This document shows positions 24,405 to 36,325 of a stretch of DNA of 64,000 nucleotides, one piece after another (positions within the stretch are counted from its first letter, which is position 1; each line of letters starts with the position of its first letter). A program made the translations under genes and the position numbers. The stretch is from Tolypeutes matacus. Taxonomy: Eukaryota > Chordata > Mammalia > Cingulata > Chlamyphoridae. The notes under the pieces are model-generated. The model had not been told where the DNA came from. It made no database searches and was given only the letters and a program-made list of their open reading frames with translations. The DNA lies in contig JAKSZT010020895.1 in assembly GCA_026826555.1 (NCBI GenBank), forward strand, positions 1,091,303-1,155,302. Direction: 5' to 3'.

Positions 24405-25097
24405 ATACTGACCCTTTCCTGATAAAACACTGCAAAGATATTAATAGAAGGAAACTTTCTGAACATGTTAAAGGGTATATATCAAAAACACAAAGCTAGC
24501 ATCACCTTCAATGTTGAAATCTTAAAAGATTTCCCTCTATGATTGGGAACAATACAAAGATGCTCACTATCACCGTTCCTATTTAACATTGCGTTAGAAG
24601 TACTTGCTCTAGTACTGAGGCAAGAAAAAGATATAAAACTCATCCAAATTGTAAAGGAAGAAGTAAAAATTTCACTATTTGTAGATGACATGATCCTATA
24701 CATTGAAAGCCCTGAGAAATCTACAACAAAGCCTCCAAAATGTATAAATGAGTTCAGTAAGGTCGCAGTCTATAACATCAATGCTCAAAAATCAGTAGCA
24801 TTTCTGTACACCAATAACGAGCAATCTGAAGAGGAAATAGAGAAAAAAATACCATTTGCAATTGTTAATAAATGAATGAAATACCTAGGAATAAATTTAA
24901 CTAAAGGTATAAAGGACCTGTATACAGAAAACTACACAACGCTGTTTAAGGAAATCAAAGAAGACCTAAATAAATGGAAGAATATTCCCTGTACATGGAT
25001 AGGAAGACTAAACATCATTAAGTTGTCTATCCTAGCTAAGCTATTCTACAGATTTAATACAATCCCAATAAAATTCAACACATCATTTTTTTTGGAA
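24405..25097 (+). pseudogene. Inverted L1 ORF2 reverse-transcriptase segment of L1 E
   Basis: Plus-strand ORF2 fragment. 24543-24872 reads [20 protein letters not shown], then [17 protein letters not shown], where FVDD corresponds to the FADD catalytic box of L1 RT. An in-frame stop at 24873-24875 separates it from a continuation, [20 protein letters not shown], to 25112. It ends [15 protein letters not shown], directly before the residues at which the minus-strand part of L1 E begins. It is therefore the 5' piece of the same insertion, reversed, and not a separate gene. Confidence 0.9.
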
Positions 25098-25275
25098 TTA
25101 GAATTGCTTTAAATTCTTTAGAGGCGTAACAAAGCTCACATCCTGGGTTGTTTCAGTAACTTGGATAACTGTTTAGACTTGTCCTTTAAATTTCTTACCC
25201 TGTTAAATTATGAAAGAGAATATATAAAGAAAAGTTTAAAAAAAGACTTATGGTTGATTTATTCCTGAAACCTCC

Positions 25276-25785
25276 TGTAACAGTTAGCCAATTTGATGTA
25301 ATTATGAATTCCAAAAATATAATTGGATCATGCTTGTAAACTGATCTGTTAATCTGGGCATGATTAGGTTATGATTAGGGTGTTAAGCCCCGTCCCTTGG
25401 TGGGTGGGGAATCAAATATAAAAGGCAAGGCAAAAAACAGAGTAGAAGCAGTCTTTTGAGAAGCAGATTTGATGTTGGAAAGAAGGCCCCAGTAGAAGAG
25501 AAGCAAGCCGTTTGCCTGATCATCTACAGCTGAACTTGTGGAGGAAACAGGAGCTAAGCCCAGAGAGAAATGCAGCCCTGGGAAGAGAGGAACCCCAGAA
25601 GCCGGAACCCTGGCAAATGCCGGCAGCTGTCTTGCTGTAACACGTGGCAATGGACTGTGGTGAGAGAAGAAACTTAACGCTTTATGGCCTGGTATCTGTG
25701 GACTTCTATCCCAAATAAATACACTTTATGAAGACCAACCCATTTTTGGTATTTCACATTATCACCCCTTTGGCTGACTAATACA
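25276..25785 (+). mobile_element. Candidate solo LTR (510 bp) of an endogenous retrovirus
   Basis: Starts TGTAACAGTTAGCCAA and ends TTGGCTGACTAATACA, so it has TG...CA ends with a 16-bp imperfect inverted repeat (13 of 16). It is flanked by 5-bp CCTCC at 25271-25275 and 25786-25790. Inside are a TATA box (TATAAAAGG, 25417-25425) and, 290 bases later, AATAAA (25714-25719): the promoter and polyadenylation arrangement of an LTR. No internal retroviral genes lie beside it, as after LTR-LTR recombination. A 5-bp duplication fits class III (ERV-L/MaLR) elements. A short DNA transposon is the alternative because of the inverted ends. Confidence 0.65.
25417..25425 (+). promoter_or_regulatory. TATA box in candidate LTR
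   Basis: TATAAAAGG, 142 bases into the LTR, where a U3 promoter would be expected. Activity is unknown. Confidence 0.5.
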
Positions 25786-25790
25786 CCTCC

Positions 25791-27714
25791 CTTTTAAATA
25801 AAGAAGCAGAACACTGCCATGATCTACAAAGCCCATGTTATAAGTCTTCCTAAATGTAACCCTTCTTTTCTCCTTAAATTAAGTATTCCTCTAGTTTTAT
25901 TGATAATCTATTCCTTACCTGATTATCTTAGGTAGGATTATCTCATGGAAGTTCTTAGTGTTCATCTCATTGGGTTCGTTTGAAGACAGAATGAGATTAT
26001 TTGGTGTGCAGACCACATGATAAGTGCTCACACATGTTTGGTATTACGTATTCTGCTCATGCAGCACATTGGAAGCCAGGAAAATTAGAATGACTGAATT
26101 TGTTCGGTGTCAATAATTTTGGGCAATACATGGTTTTACATGAAATATAAGGTACTATGGAAAAGTGGGGGGTTTCTTCTGTGATTATGAATTTGAACTC
26201 TGGACTAAAAAACTCTGGTTTCAAGTTCTGACTTACTAATTGCTAGTTAGATATTCTGTATGTAAATAAGATAGGAAAACCTCAAGTATTTTTTACCTCT
26301 TTAACATACAATTACTCTTGTATGAGCTACAAACTGAAGACATATCAACTTAATATTTCATTCTTCTCTAAGGTTTCCTTTATCTTAAATCTGAAACTCA
26401 AAACTGACTCACTTATTTAGTTATGTGATAAATATCGTCTCTATATTTTAGATGAAGAAATCATTGTTGAAAGAAATGAAGTTACTTGCAGAGTTCACAA
26501 CTAATATCAATGGCAGTGTCAAAAATAGAAAATAGAGATCCTTCTCCAGTCTACAATTAAGGAGCTAGAAAATTGGTGGCAGTTTATATATTGTGAATGA
26601 TTACTTTCCGGGGAAAGTGAAATCAAAGAGGAAGATTTCAATAAGTGAAATAAAGCATCATCTGTGACTTTGGAATTGGAGAAAACTGGGGTGTCATATA
26701 CATATTTATAAAAATTATTTGGTTAGAATATCAACAATTTAATTAGAGTCATTAGCTTTGTAGCAATATATACAGACAGAAAGACAGAATGTTTGGCTTT
26801 GCCTGAGTACTCTACTAATCTTGGTTTCTTAAGAATAGTAATTTCATGTGTGAACCATAATTTTCTAAATTCTGTTATTTCTTACTCCATGAATTTCCCA
26901 AAATCATAAAAAAGTTTCCTTCATTTATAATCTGATGAATTATAAGAAACCAAAGAGTCATAACATTTTACCTTCACAATAGAAAGTTATTATTTGAAAT
27001 GTTTGCAAAAGCTGGAAGGAAAGAGCGAAAATGCACATTTCAAGTGAAAAAAAATCAGCATATTTATAGAAAAAATGCAATTTATATTATATATGTGGAA
27101 AGTTATTTTTTTCTATTTGAATTCAATATTATTTTTTCTAGTTTAGTTGGATTTTTCATATTATTTTGGGAGGTGGAGAATATGGGGAAAAAAATTCACA
27201 TTTGTTTGTTTTCCCCATGCACATGAATAAAATAATTTTATTGTTTATATCCACTCAAATTAATAAGCAATTAATTTAAGAGTCTTCCAAACCAATATTT
27301 TAAATATTATTTTAAATTAACTAATAGGCTTTTCACTTATATGTGAGGAAGTATTTACATGGCATATTTGGGGGTACACTGAGAAGCTTTACTCCCAATA
27401 GCTAATATAGCAGATAATTCTATATCTTAAAATTGCATAATACAGAAAGTGATTTAGGTAGATCAAGTTGTTGATAATGTCTTCCTGTTCTATATGTTAT
27501 GTACTACCAGACTTTTACCTTCTGGTTTTCCATCTTTTTGAGAACATGAAAGATTTTTATAATTAAGGGTAAACTAAAAAATGCATAATTAAGATTAATT
27601 TATTTTTAAGGTTATATCTTCATTGCAATGGAATTTTTTATTTTGAAGTTGGCAACAGTCAACAAAATCTGTAAGGGTTTTGAAGAGAGAACTTAAAAAT
27701 TAATTGATGGAAAA
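25791..27714. other. Unassigned, with two old MIR-like pieces
   Basis: 26195-26290 (plus) resembles a MIR SINE: GAACTCTGGACT, then TTCAAGTTCTGACTTACTAA. 26420-26570 resembles a MIR in reverse: AGATGAAGAAATCATTGTTG, then AGTTACTTGCAGAGTTCACA. The rest is AT-rich and unrecognised. Confidence 0.4.
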
Positions 27715-28359
27715 GGATACAAATATGTGGAGGGGGCAAGGTGGTGGCAGAGTAAGGAGCTCCAAGAGCCAGCTATCTAAATCATTGTATTGGGGAACCT
27801 AGGAGAAAAGAAGAGCATATAGCAGCATACCATCTGCAGTGACAATTCATGATTAGGGCACTCCACACTGAGGAGGCCAGGGCCCATCCCTTGCAATAGG
27901 CACAGATCTTTTCAGGAGCTATTCCCTAGCTGGAGTTGGAAGCTCTATTTCCCAAAAAAGGGGGAGGAAGAGATGATCAGACACCAATTTTAGCTACTGA
28001 TTAGTAAATTTGGATGGCTAAAGTCTAATTCTAAGAACAACTAAACTTTGAGTATGTCCAAATCAGAAATAGACCAGTAGCCTCCATTTTGACTCTGCTA
28101 CTGGTAAGAGGGGAATTGGGGCTGATTGAAAATCAGTGAATACAGGGACCAGTGTCTTTCCACACAGGTTGGATTGCAGCCTTATTTTAGGCTCCAGCTT
28201 CACCTCTAGCATTAAGGAAGCTGGGGGGATCTGCAGCAGGCTTTCTGGGCAAATGCAGGCATTTCTGGGCTGCACAGACTAGGTTGATGAGCAAACTTGT
28301 GGATATATCTCCAGCACCAATAAAATAGAATGAGCATGGTGTTTTCTCAAAATTTACCA

Positions 28360-28790
28360 GGCAACTGCAGCTGCTTTCTGCCCATACAAACTGGATTATT
28401 GGAAGCATCCCTATCCCTGACAGAACAGAAGGAGGGACAGTCACTTTCTGCAAGAAACTGCAGTCATGTTCAGCCTGCAAATTCTAGATTCTCTGGCATA
28501 CAGGAACTTCCAATCCCACTCCTTGCAGGGAAGGAGGGAGGTATGTGCTTCTTAAGTCTACATGGGTAACTGCAATCAGTTTTGACTCACACAGCTTAGT
28601 TGGCTGTCTACTCCTGTGGCTCCAGCCCTGCTCCAAGTAGGTGAAGAAGAAGGGTGGAACTTCATCAGTCCCTCCTACCAACTACAGATTGTTTTGGCCT
28701 GCATGGCTTTGATTACTGCCCACAGCTTCAGATTCATATCTAATACTGCATGGGAGGAATTGAGAGAAGCTTCTTCACTTTCTGGGGCAA
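28360..28790 (+). repeat. ~110-bp repeats in the L1 H 5'UTR
   Basis: Phrases of the type AACTGCAG followed by a 'cc(a/t)...a(a/g)act' block recur at about 28363, 28455, 28568 and 28679, spacings of about 92, 113 and 111. The units are strongly diverged, and I call them repeats mainly because the spacing matches the clearer arrays at 18072-18600 and 42540-42930. Confidence 0.5.
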
Positions 28791-29099
28791 TGTGGTCAGC
28801 TTCAGTCTCCACAGCTTACAGTACCAACTGCATCCTTGTCTCCTATTCTGCAACAAGCAAGAGAGAGAGAGGGTAAGACACAGATGAATAGGAGCTGGAA
28901 AAATTCAGATTGGGTAAGCATGAGCCACTATAATGTTTCAAATTAAGTTGAGCCAAGTATCAAAGAGGGACTATAGCACAAACGAAACCAAATAGAAAGC
29001 CCTAGACTAAGTAGAGAAAAAGACCAATAATAAATATATATACTATATCAGGTGCTGAGACAACAAGAAAAAAATTACAATCCATACCAAGAAACAAGA

Positions 29100-30040
29100 A
29101 GATATGGCCTAGTGAAAGGAACAAACTAACCTTCCAGATGACATAAAGGAGTTGAGAAATGTTATCATAAATGTTCAAACTAATTTCCTTAATAAATTCA
29201 ATGTGATGGCTAAAGAGGTTAAGCACATTAAGAAGACATTGAGTGAAAACAAAGAAAAATGTGAAGGCATACATAGAAAAATGGGAAGTCTTATGAAAAT
29301 GAAAGGCACAATAAAAGAAATTAAAAATAAGCCATAGGCATTTAACAACATATTTGAAGAGACAGAAGAAAAGATCAGTGAACATGAAGACAAGGTCGTT
29401 GAAAGAAAACATACAACAAAAAGATAAAGAAAAGAATGGAAAAATTTGAACAGGGTCTCAGGAAACTAAATGATGTCAAGAGACATGCAAACATACATAT
29501 CATGGGAGTCCCAGACAGAAACCGAAGGGGAAAGGGTCAGAAGGAATATTTTATGAAATAATGTAAGACAATTTTCCAACCCTATGGAAGGACATAGATA
29601 TCTGTGTCCAAGAAGCACATTTTCTCATTTGAATGAAGCTGAACAGAATTACCCAGAGACATTAATCAGGATGTCAAAAGGTAAATATAAAGAGAGAATC
29701 CTGAGAAAACAAGAGAAAAGATATATATCACATGCAAGGAATGATCAATAAGAAACCATGGAGGCAAGAAGGCAGTAGTATGGAATATTTAGGATCTTAA
29801 ATACAAAAACTGCCAGTCAAGAATCTTATATCCAGCAAGATTTTCATTGCAAAATGAGGGCAGGTTTAGAGTATTCACAGATAAACAGATACTGAGAGAT
29901 TTTGTAACCAACAGACTGACTTTACAGGAAATACTAAAGTTAGTGACACAGGCTGAGAAGAGAAGGCAGGAGAGAGAGACTTGGAAGAGTCTAGAAATGA
30001 AGATTATATCAATAAAAGTCTCTTTGCGGTAAAAAAAAAA
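29100..30040 (+). pseudogene. L1 ORF1, degraded, in L1 H
   Basis: The N-terminal half shows a lysine-rich coiled-coil-like stretch (29152-29337: VMAKEVKHIKKTLSENKEK). The RNA-binding centre follows at about 29440-29560 (FEQGLRKLNDVKRHANIHIM, then GVPDRN). The C-terminal domain is open at 29847-30032: GRFRVFTDKQILRDFVTNRL, then TLQEILKLV. Several stops and frameshifts separate these parts. ORF1p is the L1 RNA chaperone; this copy cannot make it. Confidence 0.85.
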
Positions 30041-31439
30041 ATCAATAAAAGTAACTAAATTTGTAAAATGAGTGGTGAAAATAATATATGACAGATAAAA
30101 ACCATAGATCAAAACCAGTGAAGTAAGAACAGCCTACACAGTAACAGCATTGAATGTTAATATGTTAAACTCCTTCATCAAAAGAAACAGACTGGCAGAA
30201 TAGATAAGAAAATATAAGCCATCTATATGCTGTCTCCAAATGACTCATCTGAGACACAGGGATACAAATAGATTGAAAGTGAATGGCTCAAAAAAGATTT
30301 TGCATACATATAGTAACACACACAAAAGTTGGAATAGCTATACTTATATTGGATGAAATAAAATTTAAAAACAGAGCTCTTATTAGACACAAGGAAGATC
30401 ATTGTTTATTATAAAAGGCATAATTCACCAGGAGGAAATAGCAATGAAATATGTATATCCATCTAACCAGGACGCCCAAAATTACATGAGGCAATTACTG
30501 GTGGAACTGAAGTGAGAACTAGATGTCTGTACAATAAAAACAGTTGTAGAATTTAATACCCAACTCTCTTCATTTGATAAATCATCTAGGCAGAGGATCA
30601 ATAAAGGAAAAGATAGATTGAATAGTATAATAAACTAAGCCTAATAGTCATTTATAGAACATTGCACCCCAAACAGCAGGATATACATTCTACTCAAGTG
30701 CACATGGATGGATATTTCTCCAGGATAGACCATATGTTGGGTCACAAAGTAGATTTCAATAAATTGAAAGAGATCAAAATTAAACAAATACTTTCACTGA
30801 TCATAATGGAATAAATCTGGAAATCAACTTCAGGAAGGAAAGAGGAAAATTCACAAATATATGGAGATAAACAATACACAATTATACCATCAGTGGGTCA
30901 AAGAAGAAATTGCAAGAGAAATCTGTAAATATCTCGAGATGAATGAAACTGAGAACACAACATTCAGAGTTTATTGGATGCAGCTAAAGCAATGCTGAGA
31001 GGAAATTTATAGCCCTCAATGCTTACATTAAAAACGAAGACACTAAAACCAAGGACCTAAGCACACAGTTGGAGAAACTAGAAAAAGAACAGCAAGCTAT
31101 GGTCAGAGCAAGCAGAAAGAATGAAATAACCAAGATCATAGCAGAAATAAATTAAATTGAGAACAAGAAAACTATAGAGATAATTGATAAAACCAAAAGT
31201 TGTTTATTAGAGATAAAAAAAAAAAATTGAGAAACCCTTATCTACATTGGCATATTTCACTTACAGTCATATATATATGTCGTATATATGTACTTGATTC
31301 CTCAATGCTAGGCACCAGATATAAGGTCACCAGAAAGAAGGTTATACTTTTTTTTGAGAGCAATATGATGTTTCCATAGCATTGTTGTGGAAATTAAGGT
31401 AACAAATATAAAATACTTTGCAGAATTCTGGTAATTTTG

Positions 31440-33515
31440 GGACATCTATGTTAGGTACATAAACATTTATTGTTCTTTCTTCTTGGTGAATTTTCCCTTT
31501 TATTGATATGTAGTAAGCTACTTCATCTCTTAAAAGAGTTTTTATTTAAAATATATTTTTGTCTGATATTAGTATTGATATATCCACTCTTTTTAAATTG
31601 TTATTACTATGAAATATCTTTTTTGGACCTTTCACTTTCAGCCTGCTTGTGACCTTGCATCTAAGTTTACTCTCTTGTACACAACAAATAAATGGCTCAT
31701 ATTTTTTATCCATTCTGTCAATCTATGTCTTTTAATCATGAAGTTCAAGCCCTTATCATTCAGTGTTACTACTATAAAGATGTTACTTACTTCATCCACT
31801 TTATCCCTTGACTTTCTGTTGTCATTTCTTACTATTGTCTGCCTTTTCACCCTTTCAATTTCTCTTACATATGTTCTTCATTTATGCACTCTTTTCCGAG
31901 CTCTCTCACATGTCCTTTCCTGCTAGGCTGTAATACACCCTTTAATATCTCTTGTAGATTCAATCTCTTGGAAACATACTCTCTCAGGTTTTATTTGTCT
32001 GTAAGACTTTAAACTTGCTTTCAATTATGAATGATTGTTTTGCCAGATAAAGAATTTTTTTGCTGGCAATTTTTCTCTTTCACTACCTTAAATATATCAA
32101 ACCACTGCCTCTTACCTCTGTAGTTTCTGAAGAGGGATTGGCACTTAGCATCATTGAAGCTCACTTTTAAATAATACATTGCTTTTCTCTTGCTGCTTTC
32201 AAAATCCTTTACCTTTGGCCTTTGACAATCTGAATTATAAATATTTTGGAGGTCTATTAGGATTTATTCTTTTTCAGGAATGTTTTTCTTGAATATTATT
32301 ACTCATGTCTTTCACAACAGTTGTGAAATTCTTAGTCCTTATTTCCTCAAGTATTCTTTCTACCCCCTTTTCTTTCCCTTCTCTTTATGGAACACCTATA
32401 ACATATTTTTGTGTATTTCATACTGTCATTCAGTTCCCTGAAACCCTGTTAATTTTTTGCATACGTTCCTCTGTCACTTCTATTAGCATTTCAGTTTCTA
32501 GTATCCTGTCTCTGAAATTATTTATTCTTTTAACATTTCAAATCGGTGTTATAGGCCTCTAATATATTTTTAATCTCATCCATTTTATCTTTCATTTCCA
32601 GAAGCTATTACTTGTTTTTTGCAGGCTTTCAAATTATTCTTTATGCTCACATAGTGTCACCTTAATATGTTTTATCTCTTTAGTCATATTTTCCTTCAGT
32701 TCTTTAGATGGATTAAGCAGGTTGGTTTGGACATCATTTAAATCCTGAGTTTCATCTACATTCTTGGCTTGATCATGTGACTGGTCCCTATCTTCCTATT
32801 CCTTAGAATAGATTGTTATCATTTGGTGATACCTAGGCAACTGCTTATGGTGATGATATTATTCTGTTTATCAATTTCTATCTCTTGCCTAGTGGTTTTA
32901 TTTTACAGCTTTCATTTGATTTTTAGTTTTCTTTTTTATAAAGCTTTAATATTGACTCATTTAAGATATCAAAATTGGGATAGGGAGCTGCTAATGGGGC
33001 CCAACCAGGTCTTTTGCACCTGGGAAAGAATTGGAAGAGACCAGTCTGGCTTCCTTCACTTTCCTGGCTGACCAATAAATGGTGATCCTCAGGAAACCCT
33101 TCCACATAAATAAATACTTCAATTTCCACTACCTCTTCAGAGCTAGCATGTTATGGTAATTACTTTCACCCATGAGAAATCACAGTCAGCCCCCTCCCTT
33201 TTCCCAGGTAAGAATCTGTTCTTTCCCCATCTCTGTGGCCTACTCAGCTGTAAATTTTACTAAGGCTGCTTGTCTAAGGGTTGGGGGCTGAGTAATGTTC
33301 CCAGATATAATGGTAACAACTCATGGTTTTCCCTCTGGCTTCTCCATCTCTGCATCCCCAATCCCTCCTGGAGGATGTGTGAGGCCCTTCCCTGGCCTGC
33401 AGAGGTCTCCAAAGTGGCTCCCTTAGACTTCTTCTATGCCTTCTCCTCTATTTTGCAAGAGAGCTTTGCCTTACCTGAGCTAGAATGGTGCCCAATTTTC
33501 AACTTTTAGAAATGT
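31440..33515 (-). mobile_element. LINE-1 element D, partial 5'UTR, ORF1 and ORF2 start
   Basis: Minus-strand L1 running from part of the 5'UTR (about 32820-33515) through ORF1 (about 31920-32800) into the beginning of ORF2 (31440-31850), where the opposite strand of 31638-31850 gives KRHRLTEWIKNMSHLFVVYK, an endonuclease-domain start. Both ends are missing. It matches L1 C over the same region but stops about 1.3 kb short of the L1 5' end. Confidence 0.85.
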
Positions 33516-33929
33516 TTTGCTTATCATAATGCATGTTAGTCAAGTCTTGTAACTGAATTCAAACATGTGTATTTGGCCTTGAAAGTTTTTCCTTATCATT
33601 CAAGTTGGATTTCCAATTCTAGTGAAAAAATATACTCCAAGTACATGATCTTAATTATCACCACAATTTCCTCATTTCTGTAAAGTAGGAAAAATCATTA
33701 TGGCTGAACAATCCACTGTTCTGCCAGGTCCTAAAACACTTTCTTAGAATGTTGAATCCCAGTGGGAGAACTTGGATTATGGATTTATAAAGATATTTTA
33801 AATTGATTGGAATGGTAAAGAATGTTCATCCTAATTTTATAAATGAAGGATTATATTTCATAGTCAACTAATGGAATAACAAAAGAAGTTGGCTATGTCT
33901 ATTATTCAACACATTATCTCAAACATAAG
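33516..33929. other. Unassigned sequence
   Basis: Nothing recognised between L1 D and the L1 tail that follows. Confidence 0.4.
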
Positions 33930-34075
33930 AAAACCTAACAGGTACACAAGAACCACACTAATGCAAAATGTTCATAATAAGGAAAATTACATGTGTGAAC
34001 GGGGTACATGAGAACTGTATTTTCTGCATGCTTTTTCTGTGAATCTCCAATTTAAGAAAAACAACAACATGTATT
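33930..34075 (+). mobile_element. Old L1 3' end fragment
   Basis: Plus-strand terminus of an older L1: GAACCACACTAATGCAAAAT, then GTTCATAATAAGG, GGGGTACATGAGAACTGTAT and TTCTGTGAATCTCCAATTTA before A-rich sequence. Only about 145 bases. Confidence 0.7.
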
Positions 34076-36067
34076 TGACTTTCAGGAGGTCCTTGGCACT
34101 TGAGAATTAGCTTCAATCTTTAGAGATGCATTCATTCTTGTATTCACTTACAACTGTTATGTAAGACATGAATAACAATATTCAAGAAAAACATACCAGA
34201 AAAAAAAAAAAAATCCTAATAGATCTTCTACAAAACATTTACTATTCAGATTTTCAAAGGCCAAATGAGATGCTTCCATTCTCATACTCACTTCAATAAG
34301 TTGGCTTCTTTTTGATTCATGTAAGCAAATTGTTAAATTCTTCCTAACCAATATTCCTTAAAATATATCCCAATTTTAGTGTCTATTTTGCCAGTGTTAG
34401 TAACATAGACTACCTTTTCTCTTCTTTTTCCCAATATTTTCATCCCTCCTTCTCCCATTCTTATAAAGTAATATAATACCACCTCTATTAATGTTTCTGT
34501 GGTAATAAATGTTATATGTTACATAAATAAGTCTTTACTGGAGAATTTCAAGCATCATTGATAAGCTAAGAAAGAACTATTGAAAACAAGCTTTTAATCC
34601 ATTCCTTCAAATCACATTGTAATTTCTCACTTCACATATAAAACCTGAACCTTAGTATTTAAAGTATTTTATATTCATTACATATATTTTCAGCACCAAG
34701 ATATTTTCAATTTATTTTCAAAACTATAAGTCTCTCTCCGTCATTTTTCCTTTCAGTGGAGTTAAAATCATCCAAATTTGTTTATTAAAAATTTTTTTTA
34801 AATAAAGTAGAATTTTTGGAGATAAGAAATGTTTAAATCAATCCAGAGTATGATAGCATCAATTGCCCCAAAATGTCATTTTTTACTGAATAGTGAAGGA
34901 GAGATACCCATAGTAGTAAAATTAGGTGTCTAATTCAATTAATAATCACAATTTAGACTTTTAAAATTATTCCCAAATATTCAAAAAATTTAGTGCTTTA
35001 TTACAACTTATTTCAAGATGATATTCCTATTTATCATTGAAAAAACTCTGTTACATATTTAATTCCAGTCTATCTTTACTTCACGTTTAACTTGATGCAT
35101 GAGCTTGATCTCTTCACTCAAGATTTCTCAGCTATTTTTCTCTTGCTAATAGTCTAAGACTCTACCTGATTGAACCCATTGAATATCTATGAGATTCTTT
35201 ATCAGGTAATAAACCAACTTATGTTTGAAAGACATTTTAAATGCCACTGTGTTAAGACTATTTTTTCATACCAAATGTGGAAAATAATGTATGTATATTA
35301 AACCAGGTTATTTTTGATAAATTTTTGTGTAATCTTATAAATGTACTGGATCCAGTTTATTAGAGAGATGGAAAGAAATATGAAGGATGGAGTACATTAT
35401 TTTACTTTAAATCTGATACAAACCCCATATGGTGTACCACTCAAAAAGTAAATTCAATGCTCTTGAATCACTTAAAATATAATTTCCCTATTTTCAAGTA
35501 TATGTATAAAAAGAAAATATTACCCTTATATATCTACAGGAATCATTTAATATTTTCACATTTATTCAAATAGTAATATTATGTCATATCGATACTCATA
35601 ATTTAAAACAGTGGACTATTTTAAAATCAGAGTAAAACATTATCTCCTTCATCTGGCTATGCTACTTCCTAAGAAGAAGATTTTAATACCTCATATCTCT
35701 GCACTTCAGTTTAACCATAAGTATGTTGTGGGTGTTAAGTTAGATGATCTTTAAGGGCCTCATCTGGGTCTGACCCATACTTGATTTTTTTTTTTTAATT
35801 AAGAAAGTAGTGGGAGTTCACCAGTTTATTTTACACAAGGAAATGACATTAATTTCATATTAATGTACTGATGTATTTAAACACTTAGTAATAGCATCTG
35901 AAGCTGCTTACATGTATCCAACCATCCTTGCCCTTCTGTGATAAGCAAATATCGCTGAATATGAATACTGCTATGAAGTCAATGAAGAATTTATTAAGTA
36001 CCCACTGTCTATAAAACCATTGGTATTTAGTTTTCAAATGCTTAAAACTGCAATTCTTTTTCCCCAT
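34076..36067. other. Unassigned, with a MIR-like piece at 35640-35780
   Basis: 35640-35780 (plus) has the MIR order: GCTACTTCCTA, CTGCACTTCAGTTTAACCAT, then a degraded tail. The remainder is AT-rich with no recognisable gene or element. Confidence 0.4.
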
Positions 36068-36325
36068 GTTATTTATTTATTTATTTATTTAAATTTTTAA
36101 CAATTAATTGAAGTATATCATTCATACATGAACATACATAAACTATAAGTGTTCAGTAAACATCGTGATCTTAAAAAACAAACATGCATAACATCATACA
36201 GGGCCGCCATACATCACCCCACACAAACATCTTGCATTGTTGTGAAACATTTGTCAACAAATCATGAAAGAGCATTGTCAAAGTATTACAACTAACTATA
36301 GTCCAAATCTTCCTCCCCTATATAT
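36068..36325 (-). mobile_element. L1 3' end fragment
   Basis: Minus-strand tail beginning with (TTTA)n at 36068-36092 on the plus strand, then CATCTTGCATTGTTGTGAAA, CATTTGTCAACAAATCATG and ACTAACTATAGTCC. The composite SINE at 36326 is inserted in or next to it. Confidence 0.75.

Larger units (their letters stand above)
19843..25097 (-). mobile_element. LINE-1 element E with 5' inversion and long 3'UTR
   Basis: Bounded by TTAGAATTGCTTT at 19830-19842 and 25098-25110. Minus-strand content: poly-A end at 19843, 3'UTR to about 23140, then the ORF2 C-terminal part to about 24405 (DPAIPLLDICPEELKAKTRT at 23246-23458; [19 protein letters not shown] near 24395). From 24405 to 25097 the element flips to the plus strand and holds the preceding ORF2 RT segment. 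The two pieces meet in register, so this is one insertion made by twin priming. The total is 5255 bases; ORF1 and the endonuclease are absent. Stops and frameshifts show it is dead. Confidence 0.92.
27715..31247 (+). mobile_element. LINE-1 element H, 5' end present, 3' part missing
   Basis: Starts with the L1 5' signature GGCAAGGTGGTGGCAGAGTA at about 27735. Order: 5'UTR (to about 29000), ORF1 (about 29100-30040), then ORF2 with a degraded endonuclease domain (about 30140-31240). It stops in the ORF2 linker after 'gagaaaccctta' at about 31247. The polymerase, 3'UTR and tail are missing. All frames contain stops. Confidence 0.88.

Noticed and set aside
27715..31247. HAL1-type element (L1 lacking ORF2)
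   Set aside because: ORF2 sequence is present and simply cut off, with no 3'UTR or tail directly after ORF1.
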